Assembly (NCBI GenBank): GCA_016794625.1
Contig: JAEUGY010000018.1
Coordinates: 62,001 to 126,000 of the forward strand
Origin: Opitutaceae bacterium
Lineage (GTDB): Bacteria; Verrucomicrobiota; Verrucomicrobiia; Opitutales; Opitutaceae
DNA: 64,000 bases
Direction of reading: 5' to 3'
A program made the position numbers and the translations under genes. The notes beneath the pieces were generated by a model. It had not been told where the DNA came from. It saw only the letters and a program-made list of their open reading frames with translations, and made no database searches. Shown here piece by piece: positions 1-8,646 of the stretch. The stretch's first letter is position 1. Every line of letters starts with the position of its first letter.

Positions 1-1319
1 TGGCGAAGGAAGGGGCTCTCTTCACGGATGCCTACGCGGCGTGTCCGGTGTGCTCGCCGACCCGGGCGAGCATTCTGAGCGGTCAATGGCCCCAACGGAC
101 CGGCATCACCGACTACATCGGTGCGCCCGCCACGCCCGAAGCGTGGAAACGAAACACGAAGATGCTGCCGGCCCCCTACGCGGATCGACTTGCGCTCGAC
201 GCCCCGACGCTGGCCAAGGCGATGAAGTCGGCTGGATACGCGACCTTCTTCGCCGGCAAGTGGCACCTCGGTCCGGAAGGCTGGTGGCCGGAGAACCAGG
301 GGTTTGATCACAACCTCGGGGGGATCGACCGCGGAGGGCCCTATGGTGGCAAAAAGTACTTTTCCCCGTATGGAAATCCGCGACTGAAGGACGGTCCCGA
401 TGGCGAGCACCTGCCGGATCGCCTCGCGACGGAGACCGCAAACTTCATCGCCGCCAACCGGGAACGTCCGTTCTTCGCCTACTATTCGTTTTACGACGTG
501 CACACCCCCTTGATGGCGCGGCCGGACCTGCTCCGAAAATACGAGGAAAAGCGGGCCCGTCTCGGACTGAAGGAGGCGTGGGGACGCGAGCACGAGCGTG
601 ACGTCCGTCTGATCCAGGACCATGCGGTGTATGCCGCGATGGTGGAGGCGATGGACCTCGCCGTGGGCAAAGTGCTCGCGAAGCTCGATGAGCTCGGACT
701 GCGGGAGAACACCCTTGTCATCTTCACCAGTGACAACGGAGGATTGTCGACCAGTGAAGGCTGGCCGACTTCGAACCTGCCGTTTCGCGGCGGCAAAGGC
801 TGGATGTATGAAGGAGGTATCCGTGAACCCCTGCTCGTCCGCTGGCCCGGCACGATCAAACCGGGCCTGGTGGTGTCGACCCCGGTCAGCAGTCCCGACT
901 TCTTCCCGACGTTGCTCGAAGCCGCCGCCGCGAAACCCGCGCCGGGCCAGGTGATCGACGGCGTCAGCCTGCTGCCCCTCTTCCGCGGAAAGGCCCTGGC
1001 CGAGCGGGCGCTCTTCTGGCACTACCCGCACTATGGCAACCAAGGCTCCGCGCCGGCCGCGGCGATCCGTCGCGGACCCTGGAAACTCATCCACTGGGCT
1101 GAAGACGACCGCGTGGAGCTCTTTCGCCTCGATCAAGACCCGGGAGAAACGGTCGATCTGGCCGCTCGTGAACCGCAGCGCGTCGCCTCCCTGCGCGCCG
1201 AATTGAACGGCTGGCAGCGTGACGTCGGGGCAAAACACCCCGTTCCCAATCCCGCCTACGACCCGGCGAAACCCAGCGGCCGCGCTTCGATCCGACCGGG
1301 AGCGACGGCGAACCGCTGA
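1..1319 (+). CDS. Sulfatase, cysteine type (5' end outside window)
   Basis: Arylsulfatase-family hydrolase that removes sulfate esters, probably from a polysaccharide in the periplasm. The open frame runs in from the left edge; the first visible residues (AKEGALFTDAYAACPV) precede the signature C-S-P-T-R-A-S at 51-71, whose Cys is the formylglycine precursor. The GTG at 48 lies inside the active-site motif, so it is not the true start. Further family features are the GKWHLG block, a TSDNGG metal-binding motif and a C-terminal W-K-L-I-H segment. The N-terminal metal-binding DD and signal peptide lie upstream of the window. It converges on the GH29 gene. The family is certain, the substrate unknown. 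Confidence 0.93.
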   Translation, partial: AKEGALFTDAYAACPVCSPTRASILSGQWPQRTGITDYIGAPATPEAWKRNTKMLPAPYADRLALDAPTLAKAMKSAGYATFFAGKWHLGPEGWWPENQGFDHNLGGIDRGGPYGGKKYFSPYGNPRLKDGPDGEHLPDRLATETANFIAANRERPFFAYYSFYDVHTPLMARPDLLRKYEEKRARLGLKEAWGREHERDVRLIQDHAVYAAMVEAMDLAVGKVLAKLDELGLRENTLVIFTSDNGGLSTSEGWPTSNLPFRGGKGWMYEGGIREPLLVRWPGTIKPGLVVSTPVSSPDFFPTLLEAAAAKPAPGQVIDGVSLLPLFRGKALAERALFWHYPHYGNQGSAPAAAIRRGPWKLIHWAEDDRVELFRLDQDPGETVDLAAREPQRVASLRAELNGWQRDVGAKHPVPNPAYDPAKPSGRASIRPGATANR

Positions 1320-1403
1320 GGTTTCGTTGGTTTCCGGAGGTGCACGTGTGGTCCGAAAATCAACGACACGAGCTTGAAGAGAAGGGACCGGAAGGCTGCT
1401 TGG

Positions 1404-3182
1404 TCACTCCGGTCGGTAAAGCTGAAGCTCGGCCACTCCCGGGGAGCCGGCGTTGCAGGTCAGGGTGAGGCGAAACGTCTGACCGGTGACGAGGGGAAGC
1501 GCTTGCTTCACGCCGTGACCGTTGGTTTTGCCCTCGGCGACTTTGCGCCACGCGGAGCCGTCACGGACTTCGAGCACATAGGTCTGTTTCAAGCGGGGCC
1601 AGACGTCGGGCTCATCCAGGCCGAAACCGGCGATGGCAGCGGGTTGACCGAGGTCGACTTCGAGCCAGGCCGACGTCGCGGTAGCGGGTGCGCGCCACCG
1701 TTTCGCACCCGTGCCATCGAGCGCGTTCGCGGCGACACTGTCCGCCAGCTCGGCGGACGCGGTGGCCTTGGCGGACGCGGTCGGTAGTGGCGGTACGACC
1801 GGGTCTCCGGCCAGTTCGAGCACGACCACACTGTTCACCGGATCCGATGCCACCGAAGGCAGGGACACGGTGAGGCGTTCCGTTTCGCGTGAAACGGAGA
1901 GTTTCCGGCCGGGTTCCTTGAGGAGCCACGCGCTCTTGACGGCGGTCTGCAGAGGGACGCGAAGTTTCCCGTCGGCGGGCCAATCGAAGACGTGCAGGTA
2001 GAGGCGGTGGCCCTTGCGCGTGGCCACACCCCAGGAGAGGTGGGCGAAGGGGCCCGCGCTGGTTCCGTAGATGGACTCACCCTGGGCGCGCAACCACTGT
2101 CCCATCTCCCGCAGACGCTGAATTGAGTCCGCGGGGAATTCGCCCTCGGCGGTGGGGCCGACATTGAGCAGAAAATTGCCGCCTTTCGCGCAGATGTCCG
2201 CGAGTTTCCGGATGAGCTCCGCCGAAGATTTCCAGTTGTGATCAGCCGCGTTGAACCCCCAGTGACCGTTCATGGTCATGCAGGTTTCCCAGTCACCCTG
2301 GTAGCCCGTGACCGGAACAAATTGCTCGGGAGTCGCCGTATCTCCGCCGGCGCCGAGGCGATTGTTGGTGACCAAACCCGGGCGCAGCGCAGTCAGCGCC
2401 GCGAGCGGGGCGATGCGCGCCGGAGTCATGTGCATGGGCGTGTCCCACCAGAGAATATCGATGGGGTAGCGCGTGAGCAATTCGCGCACCTGAGGCACGG
2501 CAATCGAGGCGAGGTAGGTGTCATAGCTGCCGCGGTGGGCGGGATCCCAGCCCTCGCCCTCCTTGAAGCCCGACTTCGCGCCTCCCGGATGCATCCAATC
2601 CTGCGACTGCGAATAGTAGAAACCGACCTTCAGTCCCTTGTCGCGGGCGGCGGTGACCAGGGGCTGGAGCAAGTCACGACCGTAGGGCGTGGCGTCGGCG
2701 ACATCCCAGGTGGTGACCGCGGATGGATACAAGGCGAAGCCATCGTGATGTTTGGCTGTGATGACCAGGTACTTCATGCCGGCGTCCCGGGCGACCTCGG
2801 TCCAGAAATCAGGGTTGTACTTCACCGGATTGAACCGTTGCGCGTACGCCCGATACTCCGCCGCCGGGATGCGGGCGGACTGCATGATCCACTCACCGTA
2901 GCTGGTTTTCTCGCCGTACTGGCCGGCGGGCACGGCGTAGACGCCCCAATGGATGAAGAGTCCAAACTTCGCCTCCCGCCACCACTGCATGCGCGCGTTG
3001 CGTTGGGCGGGCGATTCGCCGAGGGCAGACGGAGCGGCGGAGGCGGCGTCGATCGTCACCCCTTCGCTGGCGGGCGCGGCGAGAGAGGAAGGTTTGCTGG
3101 CGGTCGTGACCGCGAAACAGGACGCATCGAAAACGAGTCCGGCGCAGAGTGACAGGAGTTGGGACGCACGAGTGAGTTTCAT
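1404..3182 (-). CDS. Alpha-L-fucosidase (GH29) with C-terminal discoidin-like domain
   Basis: Retaining exo-fucosidase releasing L-fucose from glycans, exported to the periplasm or surface. I start at ATG 3182 (MKLTRASQLL, followed by a hydrophobic signal peptide); the frame is open further upstream but that part looks non-coding. The catalytic domain spans about residues 65-400: FGLFIHWG, the KHHDGF block and D-I-L-W-W-D, whose last Asp (about D247) aligns with the GH29 nucleophile. The last ~115 residues (WLEVDLGQPAAIAGFGL onward) look like an F5/8 type C carbohydrate-binding fold. It is the final gene of the minus-strand run that begins near 13.4 kb. Fucose specificity is inferred from family. 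Confidence 0.92.
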   Translation of the reverse strand: MKLTRASQLLSLCAGLVFDASCFAVTTASKPSSLAAPASEGVTIDAASAAPSALGESPAQRNARMQWWREAKFGLFIHWGVYAVPAGQYGEKTSYGEWIMQSARIPAAEYRAYAQRFNPVKYNPDFWTEVARDAGMKYLVITAKHHDGFALYPSAVTTWDVADATPYGRDLLQPLVTAARDKGLKVGFYYSQSQDWMHPGGAKSGFKEGEGWDPAHRGSYDTYLASIAVPQVRELLTRYPIDILWWDTPMHMTPARIAPLAALTALRPGLVTNNRLGAGGDTATPEQFVPVTGYQGDWETCMTMNGHWGFNAADHNWKSSAELIRKLADICAKGGNFLLNVGPTAEGEFPADSIQRLREMGQWLRAQGESIYGTSAGPFAHLSWGVATRKGHRLYLHVFDWPADGKLRVPLQTAVKSAWLLKEPGRKLSVSRETERLTVSLPSVASDPVNSVVVLELAGDPVVPPLPTASAKATASAELADSVAANALDGTGAKRWRAPATATSAWLEVDLGQPAAIAGFGLDEPDVWPRLKQTYVLEVRDGSAWRKVAEGKTNGHGVKQALPLVTGQTFRLTLTCNAGSPGVAELQLYRPE

Positions 3183-3366
3183 GGGATGAATCCAGGACAG
3201 GAAGGGCAGGGGCATGACGAACAACGACCTCATCGCCTGCGGGCCTGTGGGCATCCCGGGCAGTGCTATGGAACAAGGAAGGTGTAAACCGCCCGCGGCC
3301 GGGAAGCAAACCCGCGGAAGGTGAACGGTTCACCGGGCCGGCGGGCGCGCACCCGCGACGTCCCGG

Positions 3367-4455
3367 CTAGTCCCGGGGCACGGAGGTCGTGCCGGTTGAA
3401 TCCGGGCGACACCAGGACATGCGAAGCGCGAAGTCGGCTTGAAAATCGGGTCGCCACCGGCTGACGGTCTGCGGCGGTTCGATGCCGTGTGCGGGATCAA
3501 GATCGATGCACCAGCCGTCCGGGGCGCGCCGGAACTGACCACCCCATCCAGGTTGGGTCGGATCGTTGGGGTGGTTGCCTCCCCGTGGCAGAAAGAAGAA
3601 CCACGAGGGAGTGTCGCCTTCCTTCATGCACGCATGCGGGTTCGGAGCCGTCCAGGTTTTCATGGGATACAGTCGTCCGAGCGGCCCGGTACTGCGAACA
3701 TGGCGTTCGATCCACTCAGGACTGGTCAGGGACACGTCTCCGGTCAGGTACATGCCGCGAAAACTGCCTTGGCGCTTGTCGACGCCGTCGGGAGCCTTGG
3801 AGAGAATGTAGAAGAGACCGGGAAACTCGGTGCGGATCCATGCGCCGATGCCATCCTGATCGGCGATGTCATAGACGCGGACTTTCCGGATGAAGGCGCG
3901 GTAGCCGGCTTCGTCGCGGGTGTGTTTGACGCGCCAGAGAACCTGGGCGAAGTCGGTCTGGCCACCCCAGATTGTGAGGTTGAGTGGGCGGTCAGGGGTG
4001 CCGGCGTCGATCCGTTCGAGCAGGAACGTCGAGCCTTCGGTGTCGTGACCCGGGCCAATCGCGTCCCGGCCCCGCTTGTGGTTGCCCGACTTGACGACCG
4101 AGAGGAGCGCTTCGGCGGTCGGCCAGCCCGTGGCGTGGCGGAGCAAGGGAGTCCGAACCTGTCCATAGGCGGCGATGATTTCCCGGATCAGTTCCGGTTT
4201 GGTGACCTCCACGCTGAGCTCCCGTGGCGTGCCGGCGGCGCTGGCGATCAAGGCTTCGATCTCAAATTCATTCGCATACACCATCAGCCGGATGAGCGAC
4301 TGCTGGTCGTCGGGATCCCCGCCGATGTCCGTCAAAACCGCGAGCCGCGGTCGCTGTTCCACCCCACTCGCGGCGTGTGCCCCGCCGATCGGCAAAACTT
4401 GGGTGAGCCACGTGACAAATAGAGCGACCAGTAGCACCCTGGGATTGGTTTTCAT
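3367..4455 (-). CDS. DUF1593 (nucleoside-hydrolase-like) secreted protein
   Basis: Exported protein of the DUF1593 / Sde182 type, a fold related to nucleoside hydrolases and often found in polysaccharide loci of Bacteroidota and Verrucomicrobiota. Start ATG 4455 (MKTNPRV) gives a clear signal peptide ending around GGAHA-A. The N-terminal LTDIGGDPDDQQS motif is the Asp cluster that binds Ca2+ in nucleoside hydrolases. Conserved downstream blocks include LTIWGGQTD and KTWTAPNPHACM. It lies 39 bp downstream of the methyltransferase start region's gene and 184 bp before the GH29 start, all on the same strand. The substrate is unknown; a glycosidic N- or O-linkage hydrolase is the usual guess. Confidence 0.85.
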   Translation of the reverse strand: MKTNPRVLLVALFVTWLTQVLPIGGAHAASGVEQRPRLAVLTDIGGDPDDQQSLIRLMVYANEFEIEALIASAAGTPRELSVEVTKPELIREIIAAYGQVRTPLLRHATGWPTAEALLSVVKSGNHKRGRDAIGPGHDTEGSTFLLERIDAGTPDRPLNLTIWGGQTDFAQVLWRVKHTRDEAGYRAFIRKVRVYDIADQDGIGAWIRTEFPGLFYILSKAPDGVDKRQGSFRGMYLTGDVSLTSPEWIERHVRSTGPLGRLYPMKTWTAPNPHACMKEGDTPSWFFFLPRGGNHPNDPTQPGWGGQFRRAPDGWCIDLDPAHGIEPPQTVSRWRPDFQADFALRMSWCRPDSTGTTSVPRD

Positions 4456-4494
4456 GGAAGGAATGGGGGGCAACCGCTTGGATGTGCGGCAGGT

Positions 4495-5205
4495 TCAGTC
4501 GACGCCTGCCATCCGTGCTGCGTACCAAGCATGAATGAGACCGGCCTGATGAAACAGGATCGGTGCGGTAAATCCGGCGGAAGCAATGATGGCACTGACC
4601 TGGTCCGCCGGCAAGACCGCCACATCGTGTGTATAGGTCACGCGCAGACGTTCTAACTGCTCTGGCTGAGAACCTGTCTCCCGCATCAATCGGAGCCATA
4701 CCGAGAGAAGGCTTTGGTAGGCCGGAGAAGTTGTATCTGACGCCAGATCTGCGCTCGCCAGGAGACCCTCTGGCCTCAGTCGGTGGGCAATTTCCCGGAA
4801 GAAAGCGACCCTGGCCTCTGTCGAGAGAATGAACTGCGAAACAAGCAGCGAAGTCGCGGCATCGAACTCCGTCGAAATCGGAAGTGAATGCAGAAAGCCT
4901 TCGTGAAAGATGCAGCGCGGTGTGATTCCGCAATCCCGGGCTTTGTGGCGGCAAATTTCCAGCATCGGACCCGAAGGTTCTACCACGGTGAAGTTCCACC
5001 CCGGGAATTTTCCGGCGAGGTAAATCAGCTCGTGCCCCGTACCGGCGCCGACACAAAGAATGCGCGCCTTGGCGGGCAGGTCGGCGAACACGGCGCTGAT
5101 GAGCAAGTGCAGCGCATCGCGCATGGCGGCAAGTTTGACGTACTTCTCGTCGTAGGTGGCAGCATGGGCCTGGCCGAAAGCGACGGGAGGATTTTGGAGC
5201 GTCAT
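4495..5205 (-). CDS. Class I SAM-dependent methyltransferase
   Basis: Small soluble methyltransferase of about 236 aa from ATG 5205 (MTLQNPPVAF). The SAM-binding motif I is visible as ILCVGAGTGHELIYLAGKF, followed by an acidic end of strand 2 (VVEPSGPML) and a motif IV-like LLVSQFIL. The methyl acceptor cannot be read from sequence. It sits between the DUF1593 gene and the DJ-1-family gene, same strand, but with 190 bp upstream and no overlap, so it may have its own promoter and need not belong to the sugar pathway. Confidence 0.82.
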   Translation of the reverse strand: MTLQNPPVAFGQAHAATYDEKYVKLAAMRDALHLLISAVFADLPAKARILCVGAGTGHELIYLAGKFPGWNFTVVEPSGPMLEICRHKARDCGITPRCIFHEGFLHSLPISTEFDAATSLLVSQFILSTEARVAFFREIAHRLRPEGLLASADLASDTTSPAYQSLLSVWLRLMRETGSQPEQLERLRVTYTHDVAVLPADQVSAIIASAGFTAPILFHQAGLIHAWYAARMAGVD

Positions 5206-5395
5206 GGGCGTGCAGTGGAGAGGATACACCGGGACGGACTGCCAGGTCCAGGCAGGCCGACACCGAAACTAGGGAAACAATCGGTCGACGTACGCCTCCC
5301 GCAGGTCCCTTGTTCCGTAGAAAAGTCCCCGGTATCGGCGGGATCGTTTCCACTTTTCGCAAAAGCGAGAACGCCTGCTCCGCTGATTCATTCGC

Positions 5396-6154
5396 CTAAC
5401 GAAGTGCCGTCAGCTGCTGAACGAGCGCCTGGATCATGCGCGGCAGATCGTAGGGGAAGCGTGCGGTGATCAGGTTGCCATCGACGACGCAGGGTTCGTC
5501 GAGCACGATGGCGCCGGCGTTGGCGAGGTCGGGATGGATGTTCCAGACCGCGGTGGCCCGGCGACCCTTGAGGATTCCGGCGCTGACCATCACCCACTGG
5601 CCGTGGCAGATGCCGCAGGTGGGTTTGCCGGCCTCCAGCATCCCGCGGACAAACGCCTGAGCCAGCGGATCAGCGCGCAGTGCGTCGGGATTCCAGCATC
5701 CGCCCGGAAAGATGCAGCCGTCATAGTCCGCGACCGTCACCTGATCCAGATAGCGGTCGATCTTGAGCCAGCCCGCGTTCTCCATCAGCCGGATGGCCAG
5801 CACATGCGTGGCGCACAGGGCGGGAAACCGCAGCCCCATCGTAGGATGAAAATCACCGATGCGCGGGGACACGACATGAACCGTGGCCCCGTGCTCCGTC
5901 AGCCACCGGATCGAGCCCGTGATTTCAACCTCTTCCACTCCATTGGTGCAGCAGATCGCGATGATCTTTCCACGCAGAAGGTGAGGGTTGGATGGCGGAT
6001 CGAAGAGAAAATGGTGCAGCTCCCGATTCAGTTCACCGTCGGCCGAGGCCAGAAGCTCGGTTGAGATCGAAGGCACCAGCGCAGGCGTCATCAGCCCCTG
6101 GGCCCGCAGCAGCGCGGCATTGCGATACGGCACAGCGTTGTCGGAGGAGTTCAT
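5396..6154 (-). CDS. DJ-1/PfpI family protein (type 1 glutamine amidotransferase-like)
   Basis: Cytosolic DJ-1/PfpI superfamily protein of about 252 aa. I chose ATG 6154 (MNSSDNAVPY); the longer frame upstream is Arg-rich and looks non-coding. The nucleophile elbow reads PTCGICHGQ, Cys followed by His as in PfpI/HchA-type proteins, and GGCWNPDALR precedes it. Members act as proteases, glyoxalase/deglycase-like enzymes or chaperones; which applies here is open. A role against reactive aldehydes would suit the adjacent sugar-oxidation genes, but that is inference. It lies 114 bp downstream of the symporter. Confidence 0.82.
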   Translation of the reverse strand: MNSSDNAVPYRNAALLRAQGLMTPALVPSISTELLASADGELNRELHHFLFDPPSNPHLLRGKIIAICCTNGVEEVEITGSIRWLTEHGATVHVVSPRIGDFHPTMGLRFPALCATHVLAIRLMENAGWLKIDRYLDQVTVADYDGCIFPGGCWNPDALRADPLAQAFVRGMLEAGKPTCGICHGQWVMVSAGILKGRRATAVWNIHPDLANAGAIVLDEPCVVDGNLITARFPYDLPRMIQALVQQLTALR

Positions 6155-6268
6155 AGGCAGCGTCCCCCACGGTGAACCTCGAACCCGCGGGCTGGCAAGA
6201 CTGCGCCGTGGGTCAGCCGACCGCACGCGCACAGCGGAACGCCCCTTGTCCGAAGCTTCGGTTGGGGT

Positions 6269-7684
6269 TCAACCCGCGCTTCGATTCCGGACCAGCATGG
6301 CTTGGATCTGCTCGACTCGTTGCCGGGTCAAAGGGTAGCGGCTGAGGATCAGGAGTGCGGTCAACGTTCCAAACGCCGGGATCGCACAAAAGAGTAACCG
6401 CATCGAAAGAACAGTGCCAGCGGGTTGGTTGTTGCCCAGGGTGGCATCGAATCCGGTGACGCTCAGCACAAGACCGGCGAAGATAAACGAGAGCGAAATC
6501 CCCATTTTGGTGATCCAGCCGTTCGCGGCCGCGATCAGCGCCTCGCGCCGGCGTCCGGTCAGGAGTTCATCGTAGTCGACAATGTCCGCTGTCATCGAAT
6601 TCACCAGGATGAGGTAGGCGGCCAGCCCGGGCGCGTGGAGCAGGGCCGTGGCGAGCTGGAGGTAGGGGAGCGACGGGGTGTAGAGCACCCACTTCAGCAC
6701 GGCGGAAATGCTGACCATGCCGAGGGAGAGCATGATCGCCCGGTGCTTTCCGACCCGGTTCGACAGCCACAGCATCATCGGAATCGAGAGCATGGCAAGC
6801 AGGTTGAACAGCGTACCCCAGATCCCCATCATCGTGGCCGCCGCCAGCTTGTCGCCTCCGAAGACGTGGTAGATGTTGATGTAGAGACCGAGGCTGGAGA
6901 CGGTGTAGAGCGAGGTCATGGTCACCAGGCAGGCGAGCGAGAAGATAAGCAGCACGCGGTTGCTCATGACCGCCTTCATCGCGTGCAGGAAGGGCTCCGG
7001 TTTTTGCCGCTGCATCGCGGTCGTGTCGGGCGGTTCCTTCAAGGTCAGGGCGGGGATGAGGCAGATGACAATGATGAGCGTGCCGCAGACGCAGCCGACA
7101 ATGTGGGCGCCGTCGAGCACCGTCTGGAAGGCGGCCAGCTGGCAGAGCGGGTAGAGCCAGCCGGTGGTGAAGCCCACGATCTTGTGCGTGACTCCGACGT
7201 AGGCGAACAGCTTGGTTCGCTCTCCGTAACCAGGCGCGGAGGCGATGCCGAGCGCGGTCCAGGGGACCGTGAACAGGGTCATGCCGGTGAAGAACGAGAG
7301 GATCGTGAAGAGAAAGTATCCAAAATAGAAAGTCTGACTCGCATCACGCGGAAGCCACCACATGGCGGCGAAACTCACACCGGTGAGGATTGCGCCGACG
7401 ACCATGAAAGGCCGGCGGCGTCCCCAACGCGTGCGGGCATTGTCGGACCAGTTGCCGACCAGCGGGTCGGAGACGGCGTCCCAGAGCCGGGCGATGGCAA
7501 GGACGATGCCGATGTGCACGGGATTCATGCCCAGTGCGAGATTGAAGATCGGGTTGGCGAGGTACTGCGGCGCGGTATTGCCGAACTGCTGCAGCCCGCC
7601 GCCCACGGAAAAGACAATCTTCTCCCGCTGGCTGAGCGTGTCCGCGGCGGGTGCTGGGTGTTCCGAAGAAACGGATGGGGGCAT
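6269..7684 (-). CDS. MFS sugar symporter, GPH (MelB-like) family
   Basis: Inner-membrane glycoside-pentoside-hexuronide:cation symporter of 471 aa with about 12 hydrophobic segments. Family marks are the N-terminal GGGLQQFGNTAPQYL helix, the loop IARLWDAVSDPLVGNWSD with its R-W-G-R-R-R-P following, and the MTADIVDYDELLTGRRREA loop between the two halves, all typical of GPH transporters. Start is ATG 7684. It follows the aldolase by 108 bp in the same direction and presumably imports the sugar or uronate handled by the dehydrogenase and aldolase genes upstream. Confidence 0.9.
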   Translation of the reverse strand: MPPSVSSEHPAPAADTLSQREKIVFSVGGGLQQFGNTAPQYLANPIFNLALGMNPVHIGIVLAIARLWDAVSDPLVGNWSDNARTRWGRRRPFMVVGAILTGVSFAAMWWLPRDASQTFYFGYFLFTILSFFTGMTLFTVPWTALGIASAPGYGERTKLFAYVGVTHKIVGFTTGWLYPLCQLAAFQTVLDGAHIVGCVCGTLIIVICLIPALTLKEPPDTTAMQRQKPEPFLHAMKAVMSNRVLLIFSLACLVTMTSLYTVSSLGLYINIYHVFGGDKLAAATMMGIWGTLFNLLAMLSIPMMLWLSNRVGKHRAIMLSLGMVSISAVLKWVLYTPSLPYLQLATALLHAPGLAAYLILVNSMTADIVDYDELLTGRRREALIAAANGWITKMGISLSFIFAGLVLSVTGFDATLGNNQPAGTVLSMRLLFCAIPAFGTLTALLILSRYPLTRQRVEQIQAMLVRNRSAG

Positions 7685-7792
7685 GGGGTGGGGCGGGAAG
7701 CGGGTGAAACGGCGGGGGCGCTGGATGACGGCGCCCGGGAAGACGGAGCAGCAAGCCGCGGCCCAGGTGAGCCGCGGCGTGACGACGGAGCC

Positions 7793-8641
7793 TCAGCCCT
7801 CGCCGTTGTAGATCGCCAGCGCGCGCGCGGCGTCGGCCCGGTCGTGGATCATGGCCATGAACGCGGCGACAATGCGGGCCGGATTGGGGTGCTGGTAGAT
7901 GTTGCGGCCGTACACGAGTCCGTGCGCTCCCTGGGCGAGGAACGCGGCAGCCTCCTTGAAGACGGTTTCGATGGGCTTCTTGCCGCCGCCACGCACGAGA
8001 ATCGGGCAGCGCGCGGCCTGGACGACCTCGTGATAGTCCTCGGCGTGCTCGGTCGGGTCGGCCTTGATCACGTCCGCACCCAATTCACGAGCCTGGCGCA
8101 CGAGGGGGATGATGAGCTTCTTGTTGCCATCGACCTGGTATCCACCCTTGGCCTCGTTGGGTTTGAGCACGAGCGGTTCGATCATGAGCGGCATGCCGTA
8201 GGTTTCGCAGACGACCCGCAGGCGCGCGGCATTGAGCACGGTTTGCCGGTGCAGATCGGGTTCGCCGGGCATGAGCAGCAGATTGCAGACGACGCACGCC
8301 GCATCGAGCCTCAGCGCACCCAGGATCGGTTCATCCCAGTGCACGAGCTGGTTGAACATGACCTTGTGTGTGGTGGGATTGTAGAGATTGCCGACGTCGG
8401 TGCGGAGCACCAGCGCCGGTTTGCGCGCACCCGGCATGGATTGCAGGACATCAGCCTGGCCAACGTTCATCTGGATCGCATCCGGGCCGGCGGCGACGAG
8501 GGATTTCACGACTGCGGGCACGTCCTCGAGACCGTCGAGGAAGGCGTGTTCGTTGAAGACCCCGTGGTCGATGGCGACATCGAGGCAGCGACCGTCGGGG
8601 CCGAGGAAACGATTGAGACGAACTTTGTGAGCGTTGAACAT
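7793..8641 (-). CDS. Class I (Schiff-base) aldolase, DeoC/LacD/FbaB-like
   Basis: TIM-barrel aldolase of 282 aa. Strand 1 carries CLDVAIDHGVF, as in class I fructose-bisphosphate or LsrF-like aldolases; the presumptive Schiff-base lysine is K193 in ADVIKADPTEH, followed by a phosphate-binding ILVRGGGKK and LVYGRNIYQ. It begins 5 nt after the stop of the GlpD-like gene, so the two are surely cotranscribed. Likely reaction: retro-aldol cleavage of a phosphorylated ketose or keto-acid. The phosphate loop argues for a phosphorylated substrate; the exact one is not determinable here. YihT-like and AgaZ/LacD-like enzymes are alternatives. Confidence 0.82.
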   Translation of the reverse strand: MFNAHKVRLNRFLGPDGRCLDVAIDHGVFNEHAFLDGLEDVPAVVKSLVAAGPDAIQMNVGQADVLQSMPGARKPALVLRTDVGNLYNPTTHKVMFNQLVHWDEPILGALRLDAACVVCNLLLMPGEPDLHRQTVLNAARLRVVCETYGMPLMIEPLVLKPNEAKGGYQVDGNKKLIIPLVRQARELGADVIKADPTEHAEDYHEVVQAARCPILVRGGGKKPIETVFKEAAAFLAQGAHGLVYGRNIYQHPNPARIVAAFMAMIHDRADAARALAIYNGEG

Positions 8642-8646
8642 AGGGG